Source: Notospermus geniculatus
Taxonomy: Eukaryota > Nemertea > Pilidiophora > Heteronemertea > Lineidae
Length of the DNA stretch: 64,000 nt
Direction of reading: 5' to 3'
Assembly (NCBI GenBank): GCA_002633025.1
Contig: NMRB01000281.1
Coordinates: 122,255-186,254, forward strand
The notes under the pieces are model-generated. The model made no database searches. It saw only the letters and a list, made by a program, of their open reading frames with translations, and was not told where the DNA came from. A program made the translations under genes and the position numbers. This document shows, in pieces, positions 49,364 to 62,300 of the stretch. The stretch's first letter is position 1, and every line of letters starts with the position of its first letter.

Positions 49364-50899
49364 CTACCGTTCCTCTTGCAACTCTGCTGCCTGCGGCGCC
49401 TCACCATCGTCAACGACATCTATATACGAACGTAATCCTTGTAGTATCCTGTCTATACTCTGACATAGGGCGGGGAAGGTCGGCCGATCAGCAGGGAGAG
49501 GGTGCCAACAGTCCAGCATGATTTCATATCTAGAAACAGAAAACGAGGGCCAGCTTGAGAGGTTGATATCTCGATATCGCCGACAATCGATATCTTACTG
49601 AAACTTACCTTACATAGTAAAGCTTTACGGCAAGAGCGGCATCTATCCGCATTATGGCCCACTGCGGGAAGCACTGGTCGGCTGCTGGGAAGTAGGAATA
49701 GGAGCTGTCAGTCACTTGACAATAGGTGTCACTACGCCCCAATTCAACGCCTAGCGGACCATTCATGCTTGATTGAGCACCAATCAGGAGAATTTTTCTT
49801 TTGTGTTGGTCCGCTAGAACTTTGCTGCCGCCTTTTGCAGTAAACGCGACTGACTGCTCCTATTGGACCATCCAGGAGCGAGTGAGCGATAAGAACTCCT
49901 GGCCACCCAACGATGATGACTACAGCCATTGATAGGCCCTCTCATAACCAGCGGTTCATCGTCTAACCTAGGCCTACCAGAAACTTGCGCTGCCTTTCTT
50001 ACATTTCATTCCTGCAGTTACTCGGCTGATCCATTCGATAACCCTCACGGAGTAACCCGATGAGTTCCTCGCTGCTAATACTGGGGTAGGGACATCCTCC
50101 TAGCGTGATAACCTCCCATATTACAATACCAAACGACCAGCTGGAATGGAGAGAGGAAAGCTGAAGGAGAAGAATAAGGGCGGCGCACACTCTTGCGATT
50201 TTTCGAGCGATTTTCTAGGCGACCGGCCTTGCGACCACAGCAGCGACTGAACATAGGCTATTTTTAGTTTGTTTAGTTTTTGTTGACTCGTTTGCGACAA
50301 ATCCTTCCTTGGAAGATCAGTGATGTCGCGGATGACATCACTGATCGACCTCAAATTATCGCATGCGACGTAGTATAGTCGCCCCCGTTTGCGCCGCCCT
50401 TTAGGCAACCTATCTGAGTTCCCCTCAGCAACCACGAATGCAGATACTATCTGTACTCACACGTCACTCATAGTCGTGTATTTCTGTTCAAAGATAGCTT
50501 CCGGTGACATCCATTTTATCGGCAGCTTTCCTGTTGTAATTTTTCGATAGTATCCCTGCTCATAGATGTCTCTGCTCAACCCGAAGTCAGATATCTTCAG
50601 GACGTTGTTTTCATTCACCAGGATGTTTCGTGCTGCCAGATCGCGATGTATGAACTTCATGTTCGCCAAATATGCCTGGAAAACATATTTTCAGCAAAAA
50701 CCAATGACGTCACAAAATGGCGGTAACTACGAAAGTTGACCTGGTCTTCCTTATCATTATATTTTGTGATAAATCGGCGGCCTATCTCGTGAACCTGAGG
50801 CCTTATACCACCAGAGGTTTCAACTCACCATTCCGAGAGCAATCTGGCGAGCACACGACATTAAAAATCGACAGGAAATACGGTGATCTGAGGTTAATT
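49364..50899 (-). CDS. Partial receptor tyrosine kinase, C-lobe exons only (copy 1)
   Basis: Four exons match the last four of the full receptor: 50899-50829, 50675-50461, 50140-50003 and 49529-49364, with the same phases (1-0, 0-2, 2-2, 2-stop) and lengths (71, 215, 138, 166). They encode ARQIALGM, the catalytic loop [11 protein letters not shown], the YY activation loop, the APE-equivalent SPE and the C-lobe, ending in a short tail. All are open. The 215- and 138-nt exons appear identical in protein to copy 2, and the tail differs at a few residues. The N-lobe, transmembrane and ectodomain exons are absent and do not fit in the 810-base gap. I read it as an allelic or duplicated fragment and not an independent functional gene. 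Confidence 0.7.
49690..49872. repeat. Dispersed repeat, family F6 copy 1
   Basis: Contains agctgtcagtcacttgac, gacaataggtgtcactacg and ttcttttgtgttggtccgct. It is present in both kinase copies (53735-53925) and, inverted, at 62285-62455. Confidence 0.6.
50174..50404. mobile_element. Foldback MITE, family F3 copy 2, only in kinase copy 1
   Basis: aagggcggcgcacac at left and gcgccgcccttt at right. The equivalent intron position in copy 2 (after 54215) has unrelated sequence, so this insertion distinguishes the copies. Confidence 0.7.
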
Positions 50900-51570
50900 C
50901 TGAAAGGGGAAATCATATGATTTTGACAAACTACTGCCAAATATTACTGCCGACTGAACAGCCCTTTCGCCTCAAAAATCGCGGCCACGTTGGAAAGTTA
51001 TGCAAATGGACGAAATGTTAGTATTTCAGGACTTGTCTCTCTCCGTTCGCCGCCCTTAGTGCGGTGGAAGTATGAACTAAAAGCTATGCAAGATGGTTCT
51101 GGCGGTGCCTTGAAGAACGAGGCTAAACATGGCGACATGAAGATGCTGCTGAAATTTCTTGCCTTCTTCAAGAATATCCTCCTCTCCGTAACGTGGAAGC
51201 ATCTGCTCATACTTTTTGTCACCTGAAAAAGTCATCGAGAGAGTCCACATTTTCCAACTGATTGTATCGAGAATGGGAAGACCGATTATCGGCAACATTA
51301 GAATGATTTGAAAAGGCGATAAAACCTCCTTGTTAGATAACTTTAACTTGAAATGTAGGCCATCCACACTCCCTCTGATCGAAGAAAGTCAGAGGCGTGT
51401 TCGTTTGTTCTCTTCCAGGAAAACAGAAGAGCAAAAAAGTCATTAGATTTTTGAGGTTTCATTTCATTCGTTCTACATTGAGTTAACTCTGTTTGTCAAC
51501 TGTGAACCTAGAACGAGGGCCGATGACCGCTATTGTCCAACAACGGGGTTTTGCAACGCTATTTAGTAGA

Positions 51571-52380
51571 NNNNNNNNNNNNNNNNNNNNNNNNNNNNNN
51601 NNNNNNNNNNNNNNNNNNNNNNNNNNNNNNNNNNNNNNNNNNNNNNNNNNNNNNNNNNNNNNNNNNNNNNNNNNNNNNNNNNNNNNNNNNNNNNNNNNNN
51701 NNNNNNNNNNNNNNNNNNNNNNNNNNNNNNNNNNNNNNNNNNNNNNNNNNNNNNNNNNNNNNNNNNNNNNNNNNNNNNNNNNNNNNNNNNNNNNNNNNNN
51801 NNNNNNNNNNNNNNNNNNNNNNNNNNNNNNNNNNNNNNNNNNNNNNNNNNNNNNNNNNNNNNNNNNNNNNNNNNNNNNNNNNNNNNNNNNNNNNNNNNNN
51901 NNNNNNNNNNNNNNNNNNNNNNNNNNNNNNNNNNNNNNNNNNNNNNNNNNNNNNNNNNNNNNNNNNNNNNNNNNNNNNNNNNNNNNNNNNNNNNNNNNNN
52001 NNNNNNNNNNNNNNNNNNNNNNNNNNNNNNNNNNNNNNNNNNNNNNNNNNNNNNNNNNNNNNNNNNNNNNNNNNNNNNNNNNNNNNNNNNNNNNNNNNNN
52101 NNNNNNNNNNNNNNNNNNNNNNNNNNNNNNNNNNNNNNNNNNNNNNNNNNNNNNNNNNNNNNNNNNNNNNNNNNNNNNNNNNNNNNNNNNNNNNNNNNNN
52201 NNNNNNNNNNNNNNNNNNNNNNNNNNNNNNNNNNNNNNNNNNNNNNNNNNNNNNNNNNNNNNNNNNNNNNNNNNNNNNNNNNNNNNNNNNNNNNNNNNNN
52301 NNNNNNNNNNNNNNNNNNNNNNNNNNNNNNNNNNNNNNNNNNNNNNNNNNNNNNNNNNNNNNNNNNNNNNNNNNNNNNNN
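51571..52380. other. Assembly gap (810 N)
   Basis: A run of unknown bases. The frames that appear to cross it are meaningless. Confidence 0.99.
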
Positions 52381-53124
52381 AGTTGGTCGTAATGGATATA
52401 TCAGTTGGGAAAAAAAAATTCGCAGCTCGGAAACACTTCGTACAACAGCAGCGAACACTATTGTAGTCTACTTGTCACACCCGTTCGGAGACCACCCGGT
52501 TTGTCGCTTGTAAGTCGGTAGCCAAACATCGGGACATCCTTTTTATCCACAGTGAACGGACTGACCCTATATTTCTCCGGTAAGACATCGAAAACACCAT
52601 ATCAAAACATCATTACCGGCGATTTTCCGCAGAATTTGATAGGAAAACAACCACCTTTTGTTGCGTGGATAGAGACATATGTTCAGCTAGAGAACAAGTA
52701 AAAACATCTTGCTGAACCATAATGAACTCGGCGCCAGTTTGAAACAGCCTCGGGTGTAGATACGGTCCGCTGAGTTCTGAATATTGGTCTGCCGTCGGAG
52801 GACATCCCGCGAGAATCACCCAGGCTAGACGAACTGTGCACTCTAATAATTGTCTACGGCATTACTAACATCATCCATGTACCTGCTACCACATTCTATA
52901 TTATTCTATTTGGCCGATTGGACCATTTTGCTGATATATCAAGACGCCTATTAAAATTCGCTACGTAGATTAACGGACCTACGCTCTTCATTCATCGCCA
53001 ACCCTCCAGATCCTGAAAGACAAATCACACACGATTAGCCAACAGAACCAGTCGTGGGCCAGAGTATAGGATGTCAGTTGTTCAACAAATCTGTAATGAA
53101 TCGACCAGTCAGAAGTCAGCGTTA

Positions 53125-53274
53125 AGCTGCTTTTCCACGAGGCGTTTGCGGGCGCGGAATAGGAGGCGGGCGCGGGTGGGAAAAATCTATCCAACGTATT
53201 TCCCATTAGCTGTTTCACACGCACCCGCTCCCGCCACCGGAACCGCGTCCGCAAACGTCTCGTGGAAAAGCAGC
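53125..53274. mobile_element. Foldback MITE in kinase copy 2 only
   Basis: gctgcttttccacgag at left, ctcgtggaaaagcagc at right, about 150 bp. Copy 1 reads cagcgtaaaggaac at this site, so it is the empty allele or locus. The flanks 'ttaa'/'ctaa' suggest a TAA or TTAA target duplication. Confidence 0.8.
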
Positions 53275-53359
53275 CTAAAGGAACCCTCAGTAAGGATGAA
53301 GAGACTCGGCCAAGTTACCAATACCAACGAGAAAACACCTTCCAGAAGCCTGCACTGAT

Positions 53360-56300
53360 CTACCGTTCCTGTTCCAACTCTGCTTCCTGCGCCGCCTCAC
53401 CATCGTCAACGACATCAATATACGAGCGTAATCCTTGTAGTATCCTGTCTATACTTTGACATAGGGCGGGGAAGGTCGGCCGATCAGCAGGGAGAGGGTG
53501 CCAACAATCCAGCATGATTTCATATCTAGAAATCGAAAAAGGAGGCCAGCTTTAGGTGTTGATGTGCCGAGATATCGCCGACAATCGATATCTTACTGAA
53601 ACTTTCCCTCACATGGTGAAGCTTTACGGCAGGCGCGGTATCTATCCGCATTATGGCCTGCTACTTTCAGTGTAGATCCATTGCCCGCCTGCATGCGGAG
53701 CGGGAAACACTGGTCGGCTAGGTAGTTAGTATGGCTTGGAGCTGTCAGGCAATTGGCCAATACGTGTCACTACGCCCCAATTCAATGCCTAGCGGACCCA
53801 TTCATGCTTGATTGAGCACCAATCAGGAGAACTTTTCTTTTGTGTTGGTCAGCTAGAACTGTTCTGCCGTCTTTTGGCAGTAAGTGCGGCTGACTGTTCC
53901 CATTGCCCATCCAGGAGCAAGTGAGCGATAAGAACTCCTGCCTACCATAACCGAACGATGATGACTAGAGGCATTGACAGGCCCTCTCATAACCAGCGAT
54001 TCATCTTCTAACCTATAGGTCTACCAGAAACTTGCGCTGCCTTTCTTACATTTCGTTCCTGCAGTTACTCGGCTGATCCATTCGATAACCCTCACGGAGT
54101 AACCCGATGAGTTCCTCACTGCTAATACTGGGGTAGGGACATCCTCCTAGCGTGATAACCTCCCATATTACAATACCAAACGACCAGCTGAAGTGGAGAC
54201 AGTAAAGCTGAAGGAGAAGAAACCGATTGGAAAAAAATCTGTGTCTGTATTTCAATAAAATCTGCGACGAACTGAAAGAAAAAAATAAAGCAGCCGTGGA
54301 ATTTAAAAAAAAAGAATTACATGTACATGTAGTTATATTTTTACTAACCTATTGTAATCGTAAATCCTGTCTGACCTGTCAGCAGAACGGAAAATGCTTT
54401 GTAATTTTTCGCCAAGCCATCCTCCCACCGCAGGGCTTTTTGGTCTCGCTCCTCTTCCCACACAAAGAGGAGCGAGACCAAAACCCCGCGGTGGGAGAAT
54501 GCGCCAAGATGGTTCCAAACAAAGTATTTCCCGTCCCGCAGGCAAAGGTCGGCGAGGAAGTTTGAAATAGGGCAACCCTTGTAATCTTGGAGGGAACTGT
54601 ACGTCATATACATTGGGCAACCTATCTGAGGTCCCCTCAGCAACCACGAATGCCTGTTTTCTATACTCACACGTCACTCATAGTCGTGTATTTCTGTTCA
54701 AAGATGGCTTCCGGTGACATCCATTTTATCGGTAATTTTCCTGTTGTAATTTTTCGGTAGTATCCCTGCTCATAGATGTCTCTGCTTAACCCGAAGTCAG
54801 ATATCTTCAGGACGTTGTTTTCATTCACCAGGATGTTTCGTGCTGCCAGATCGCGATGTATGAACTTCATGTTCGCCAAATATGCCTGGAAAACATAGTA
54901 TTTTCAGCAAAAACCAATGACGTCACAAAATGGCGGTAACTACGAAAGTTGACCTGGTCTTCCTTATCATTACATTTTGTGATAAATCGGCGCAAACCTC
55001 GTGAACCTGAAGCCTTATACCACCAGAGGTTTCAACTCACCATTCCGAGAGCAATCTGGCGAGCACACGACATTAAAAATCGACAGGAAATACGGTGATC
55101 TGAGGTTAATTCTGAAAGGGAAAATCATATGATTTTGACAAACTACTGCCAGATATTACTGCCGACTGAACAGCCCTTTCGCCTCAAAAATCGCGGCCAC
55201 GTTGGAAAGTTATGCAAATGGACGAAATGTTAGTATTTCAGGACTTGTCTCTCTCCGTTCGCCGCCCTTAGTGCGGTGGAAGTATGAACTAAAGCTATGC
55301 AAGATGGTTCTGGCGGTGCCTTGAAGAACGAGGCTAAACATGGCGACATGAAGATGCTGCTGAAATTTCTTGCCTTCTTCAAGAATATCCTCCTCTCCGT
55401 AACGTGGAAGCATCTGCTCATACTTTTTGTCACCTGAAAAAGTCACCGAGAGAGTCCACATTTTCCAACTGATTGTATCGAGAATGGGAATACCGATTAT
55501 CGGCAACATTAGAATGATTTGAAAAGGCGATAAAACCTCCTTGTTACATAACTTTAACTTGAAATGTAGGCCATCCACACTCCCTCTGATCGAAGAAAGT
55601 CAGAGGCGTGTTCGTTTGTTCTCTTCCAGGAAAACAGAAGAGCAAAAAAGTCATTAGATTTTTGAGGTTTCATTTCATTCGTTCTACATTGAGTTAACTC
55701 TGTTTGTCAACTGTGAACCTAGAACGAGGGCCGATGACCGCTATTGTCCAACAACGGGGTTTTGCAACGCTATTTAGTAGAGTCAACGAGTGACATGAGA
55801 TTAAATCTGCTAACTGTTGCATTTTAGGGGGATGACGTCATAACGAACCTGATTGGTCCGCTGTACGGCTCTGGTTAGCACACTCATAATACCTCATCTC
55901 CGGTGAGTCTAGCACACGCGGTAACACCATACTAGATGAGAAGTAATAAGTCACGGGCGAATACTGGAGTGAAAACAAAATACAGCCAATTAGAATACAA
56001 TTATTCGTTATAAGATTTTGTCTGACCAATTAATAAGATCGCTGTAACATGATACTATCACTGCTACGTTCCAATTATCGTGTCATATTCTTGAACGAAT
56101 TATTTTGGCTTCTTTTCACTGATATTTTGAACTTTTTCTACGCGGATAAAATTGCTTTTAGCTGTTGCGTTCCACGTCGCCTTCATGGCTGAGCACCAGA
56201 CGTGTTTTTGTCAGCTAGGAGTTTTTTTTCTCTAAAATTGAGACTGTCGCAACCTACTTTTTCTCTTAACGATTGCAAGTAATTCCGAAGGTCCCCCTTC

Positions 56301-59300
56301 GCACAGAAATCCATCACGAGGCCCATTTGAGGCCCTTTTGTAGAGCAGGCCAACATGCTAAGGATGTTAGGATGGTGGCCTAGATTCTTCATCAGTAAGA
56401 TCTCCCTCAACAGGCACTGTCGCTCCTCTGCTGTGGGGAACTCTAGAAGTAACAAAAAGGCGAGTGTCAGGCCAGTATGGGACCGTATCAACAGGAAGTG
56501 CCGAACTACCAACATGTATATCTTATACACGGGACAGGGAAAGGCGATGATGTGCACATCCTAAGACAAGTTGTAGGCTACAGAGGTTCTTCACTGACGC
56601 GGCGTCACAGCGGTCACGTGACTGCAAAGAAGTCAAATGGCCGGCGATGACGCCAAAACTATCACGTCATGACATTTTGACGTCACGATCTGTGTGTTGA
56701 CGCTGTGTTCATGTCGTGACGTCGCTTGAAATGTTGACGCCAATAATATTGCGTCATCGTGTCGTCATGGAAATGTGACGTCAGCTGAAGAACCTCTATA
56801 GCATCAGTTCAGTTGCACCTCCTCGAAGAACGTAACTCACCTTTCAGCAATTTTATAGCAACTATTTTCTCCCTAATCCTCGGGTCCGTACCGCTGATTT
56901 CAGCCCTTACGACCCGTCCGAAGGCTCCTTCACCGACTGTTTCATGCTTGACAAAGCGAGAAAGATCTATCTCATAGTCCTCCATGTCGGCCTCTAACGC
57001 CTCATGGGTGTCGTAGATAGAATTTGAGACCATGTGGGATTTCTAAAGGAAAAGAGTCAACGTGATGATTGCCACCATTCATAACAAAAACAATGGTCCA
57101 TTCACCTATACTTTGACTCAAAGTCATTCATCGTACCTCAAAAGACACTTGTGGAAAAGTCACCTCAGTCACACATACAGGTGTCCTAGCTACATGTACC
57201 TGAATATTACGTATAGGACACGTAATCAGATCGTCACCATTCGCATTCGGTACGTCACAACTTACCTTCACTAGTCGGTTGTCGGTTCGTTGTCTCCTGT
57301 TCCGCCTGACGTAGAGCAGGACAAAGGGGACGAGGGCTATTGCAAGGAGGATGGCTGACCCGGTAACAGCCAAGGGAATAACATAAACCTGCTCCGCGGA
57401 GTCGTCAAGGTCAGTGTCCTTGTTCGTATTCAACGTGAAGAGACCTGTTGAGTGGGAAGATGACTTATTAGACGCTCCTCCACGTGAAGGTTTCTCGTAC
57501 GAGCTCCCTCTATGGGCAGGGAAGTTGACCACACCAAGTGCTGCAGCTTGCACCCGATTGGTGAGCTTCGAAAGCATGCTCATCTACATAATTATACGAA
57601 CGGTATTGACCTAAATTTTGGCAACCGACCTTTCAGAGAAGAAAGTACGGATTGTTGAAAGGGAACTGCCGGATAGAGCGTGTTTCCTGTGACGAGAACA
57701 ATGGACGCTCAAACACGAACATTTCAACGGGCCGAAGTTGCTCTGTTCTCACCTGGGTTATCGAAATAAACCTGTCGTTTTTCAGGTGTCTGTTGACACT
57801 TTGGTGTCTTTAAGTTGACTCTCGTGGGATAGCTTTCTTCCTCATCATCTTTGTAAGCAATGGCAGCGACGATGACTGCGTAGTTTGTATCACAGCGGAG
57901 GGAAGGGAGGAAGAAGCGTCGGAACGGACGCTGAAGGCAAGAACAGCAATGAAGGAAAAATAACAGGAACATTGTTTGGCCTCTCTGTATCGATGTTGCT
58001 GTGTCAACTTGGTCGGTTAGCGACCTTGTCGTTCCTCATAGATCGTGTGGGAAGATTACTAAAACCATATGAATGCATTGAAATAATAATTAAAAGATGA
58101 ATTAGAAATGCACTCCATCGTGTATAAAGGTCAAACCTGGGCATATGCACCAAAATCACAGGTGTAAGGTCACAGAGACCTGGGTTTGCCACTGGGCTCT
58201 AACTCCTTCGACATTGTCATATCAAAAGGGTCAGTGTCAGTACTTGCTGACCATTTTGCTGACCTGTTGTGTGATCAGCAATGCCGACCATCAACAACAG
58301 GAAAAGCTGGACCAATGGAGCAATGCCAGATCTCTGTGACCTTGCAACTGGGATTTTTGGTGTATGTCAACTTACCATGCCTTTCAACGTATGCCTAGTT
58401 GTATGAGGTCTGTCTGTTGGGAGTGGTTTAGAAGGCATCCAGGAGATATCGTGAGAACAGGGAGAGACTGGAATATGGACGATTTTTATAGATATACATG
58501 TAGTAAGTCAACATCCAAAAATAAAGATAAATGCCAGTTTGATATACGTAACAATGTTTGTGGTGAAACGTGCCTCCAAGCTGGTCAGTTTTTCAATTCC
58601 TCTGATTGGAATCTAGCCGATTGTGTGCGTGTGCGTGGGTGGATGGGGGTGGGGTGAACTACAATGGACCGATAAGAAGTGTTTTCTTACCTCCAGCTGA
58701 ACTCCAAGACAGGAGATAATCAACACTGTCGTTTTTCATCCAAGGGGTCAAGGTCAGATTGATTGGCGGGCTCGGCTGGATCTTGTCTTTAGATAGAACC
58801 AAACAGGAGTAATTAAGCACGTTTTATCTAATCAACGGACGATTAATCGTTGCTGAAATGAATTGCTGATTGAAAGTTTTATTCTTGAACAAAGTTCCTT
58901 CAAGGTTAGGCAGCAATTGCAAAAAAGCATTAGTTTTTCATCTATCCGGTAAGATGTTGGCAGAGAGCATAAGGTGCAATCTCAAAATAATCAGGTATAA
59001 GTGCTTTTAATACGAATTTTGTCCAGTTTAGATTCTGACTGTGGACTTACATAGTCCTCGTTCGATCCAAGTCGAGTTTGATACCCCCACTATCCCATCA
59101 GCACCCACCGCTACCACTTTTAACATCATCTTGGTTTTAGGAAGTTTCTTGAAAGGTACAGCTGATACTTGGTCCTGAAATATTTTAGGAATTAGTTTTA
59201 GAAATGCAAGAACGGATAACGTGCCATTGGCTACCGGGATTACCAGAAGTACACGTGATGCATGGTGATTGTTTGTGGCCAAGACATTTGCATCTCCTAA

Positions 59301-62300
59301 ATATGTAGATCATTTTCTTTGCCTTTTTGACGTATCCAGTCTTGACTTTCGTGTCCTAAGTTTTGAGGTTTCTTATTAAAACGAACTCTGTTACAATCAG
59401 TTTACGGTGAGTTCCCCTAACCCTAACCCTCAGCCATATCTGCTGGACGGCCACAGTAACTTAATAAAACACATCAAAGACAATTACATGTACAAGTCTT
59501 TTCATTGGCATGGTTTCTCTCGAAAGGCCCTCGCTCTAATAATAATTAAATTGCACCGGACTGAGGTTGTCTGATGAATTTTGAAAGCCAGGGTCGCTCT
59601 GGGGTGTTGACGGTAAAGAAGCAACGAATTGATGGCAAGAGTTTACTGAAAATAAACCATTACAAACCAGAGTACAGGGTGTGTCAGAAAAAACCCTCAA
59701 GAATACCACCTTTTGTTTCTTCCCTGTCTTCAAAATCCAACCCTGACGTGACGTTTTCTTATAAAACACCAAGTAGGTTAGACTCAAGTTCGTTCTTGTC
59801 GTACGGGCAGAAGACATCTCTGCCCACGATACCATCATTCGGGTTGTTCTGCAGAAGGCTGTCGGTGTCCGGATTGGTCTGGATAGGTCAGACAGCTCAC
59901 TTGGGTCTGGAAACCAACAGCAAAATGTCACTGAAGTCTGAGAGATTGTTTGTAACACAGAGCACGAGTCAAATTCTGGAGAAGAACGACACCACATCCA
60001 AAATGTGACGGTAGGTTCTACATAGAGCTACATGATGGTCCTTTCTACCCAAAGACCGAGGGCGATTACCCTCCAATATCGTCACAAGGACCCACGCCTC
60101 ACCTTTTAGGTAAAGATCGTTTTTAATGGCACAGCTGACCAGATTCCTACCGAACGAAATCTAGTATTTGGAAATTAAAGTAAAACTCCCAAATTTAATC
60201 AATTCTGTCATCCTAAAATCGGAGTAATCGGTTAATATCGTCATAAAATCCTCCAAATGACAGTTAATTTACACTTACTACCGTGCTCGTGGAGTGATCG
60301 AATGCGCGTGCAGCCATTTTGACATCCGGAAGAATCACGTGACTGCGGGGGAAATTGAAGAGTATTCAGATAATGTCAAAATGGTGCGAATGAAAATATG
60401 ATGACGGATGAAAATGATTTCTCCGAAAATTAACGAAATATAACTTTATGATAGAGAGCTTCTCATAAGTATAGGGGTAGGGATGAGATTTGGTGGCTGA
60501 ATGAGCAGACACTCGACTTACTGGAGACAATAAACTTACGCAGTTTGTGCAGCCAGGATTTAAACAGCCCCGGAAGCACTGAAAGAATTGAATGGCGAAG
60601 GTAACAGTGGTGTAATTTACCAAACTATGAAATAACGTATAGGTGACGGATATCTGAAGTTTTGGAACCTCCGGTCAAATAGTGTTTAGTTGGGAGCAGT
60701 TTACTAATAAAGTAGCCTACTTCTGTCCAAATGATGAACATCCTTGCGGCCGATGGCTGTGACCGGTACGGTGCAGATCAATCCAAATGGTTGGTTGAGG
60801 GCGAATAGTTCGCCAAAGGTAACACATGATCCAATCAAACTATGAAATAACTTATAGCCATGGAGTAAAAGTGCATCATGGAATGTGACATTGGATTACT
60901 TACCTCACTACAAGATGGCGGATTGCACAGAAGCAAGTCAATTTCACCCATTGCTGGTGAAGACGCCTTTAGTTTTCCATGCTACCAAAGAAAAAGACTT
61001 TGAGAAAAAAAGGGTGCCTGGTTTGTTTTACCCGTTTTGAATCACGAGGATTGGCGATATTTCCGTCTTTCGTTGCCGTTTTCCGTTCCATCTAAGATCT
61101 TCTCCCACTGACAGTCTGCTGTGTTTCTCAGGGGAAAGAGGCAGAATCTGGGGGCCCAATACAATGAGGGGAACACTAAAGAAACGGGAATTTTACACCA
61201 GTGTAACAGAAAAGAATGTCCCCCTGTAAAAAGTGTCCGCTTGTATTGTTCAATGACGGATTAAGGTGCATGTGTACAGAAACCAATCGCCAGAGATTAG
61301 AATATAACAAGATCTTTGGTCCTAAGACAGTTTTCCCTGGGATATTCTTTCCTGTCCCACCGATGATTGGAAGCCAACGCCATCCTCAATCTCGACCTCT
61401 GGAACAAAGCCCACGAAGCCCGCTTCCTCAGCGTCCCCGCCCGCAAACAAAATCCCCATATCCTATCAGGTACCTGGACCATGTGGGAGGAAAACCAGTG
61501 CCTCAAGAGCAGTCAAAACCTAAATATCAATGAACGAATGATTAATCAAACTAATGTCCATATTGACATCAGTATTATTTGGTATAAGCCTGATCTACCA
61601 CCCCCGCCCCTCGATAGTATGCCAAACGTACGTTGTACATTAGAGTGTTTTTAGCTTTCTCTTACAGTCATGTATAAGATGTTATAACTGTTAAGGCTAA
61701 TTCATACTTTGCGTTTTGCGCATTGCGGTTGTCCGTTTCCTATGTGACTGCGTGGTAGAAAAAATAATTTTATTATTGGCACTACACATAAACATAGGGA
61801 AAGCACAAGCGCAAAGCGCAAAACGGAGAAGTATGAATCTACCCTTATTTCGTTGACCTGTAAGCCCTGGCCGGCTTCAACCATTCCCATTCCCCTTTCT
61901 CAAGTCAGATTTCTCTCTGTGGTTTGTCTGATTGATAAGAAAACATCAGCATTCTATTGCAAGCCACGCAGCTTGCAAAAAAATTTGTTTGGGGGGGGGG
62001 GCGTTTGAAGGCATGAACCCCAAACATGCCATCCGTCTCAGCGAGGGGCGTCACTTGCGACTGCCTGACTCTCCTCCTCAGGAAACGTCTTTGTTTTGGT
62101 AACCCGTCAGCCCAACTAGGGCTATGGGGTGTAGTCGTCTCTCTGCCACGCAAAAACCACGGCCGTCGCTTCACCGTACCAAGATGGTTACCATGGCGGC
62201 CATTTTGAATTTCCATTCTGGCCGACATCTGGAGATCTGCTCAAGGAATTGACCTAAAGTTACCGTGAGAGGTGGGGGTTCAATAGGGGCAGTCAGCCGC

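Larger units (their letters stand above)
48583..51570. repeat. Partial duplicate, copy 1 of the kinase 3' region
   Basis: Collinear with 52427-55781 at high identity through exons, introns and 3' flank; it stops exactly at the N gap (51571), with copy 2 continuing past the same point. The two copies differ mainly by small substitutions and by foldback insertions. This is either a tandem duplication or two haplotypes placed in series. Confidence 0.85.

Noticed and set aside
51493-52513. Long open frames across the N run
   Set aside because: They are produced by unknown bases and carry no information.
58364-58657. Plus-strand cysteine-containing frame
   Set aside because: It overlaps the minus-strand exon 58467-58376, which has good splice sites and completes the second fibronectin domain.
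59415-59430. CCCTAA telomere-like repeat
   Set aside because: Only about two and a half units; too short to be more than chance.
59574-60008. 144-codon open frame on the plus strand
   Set aside because: It is antisense to the receptor exon 59975-59710, whose minus frame reads as a fibronectin III domain and joins its neighbours in phase.
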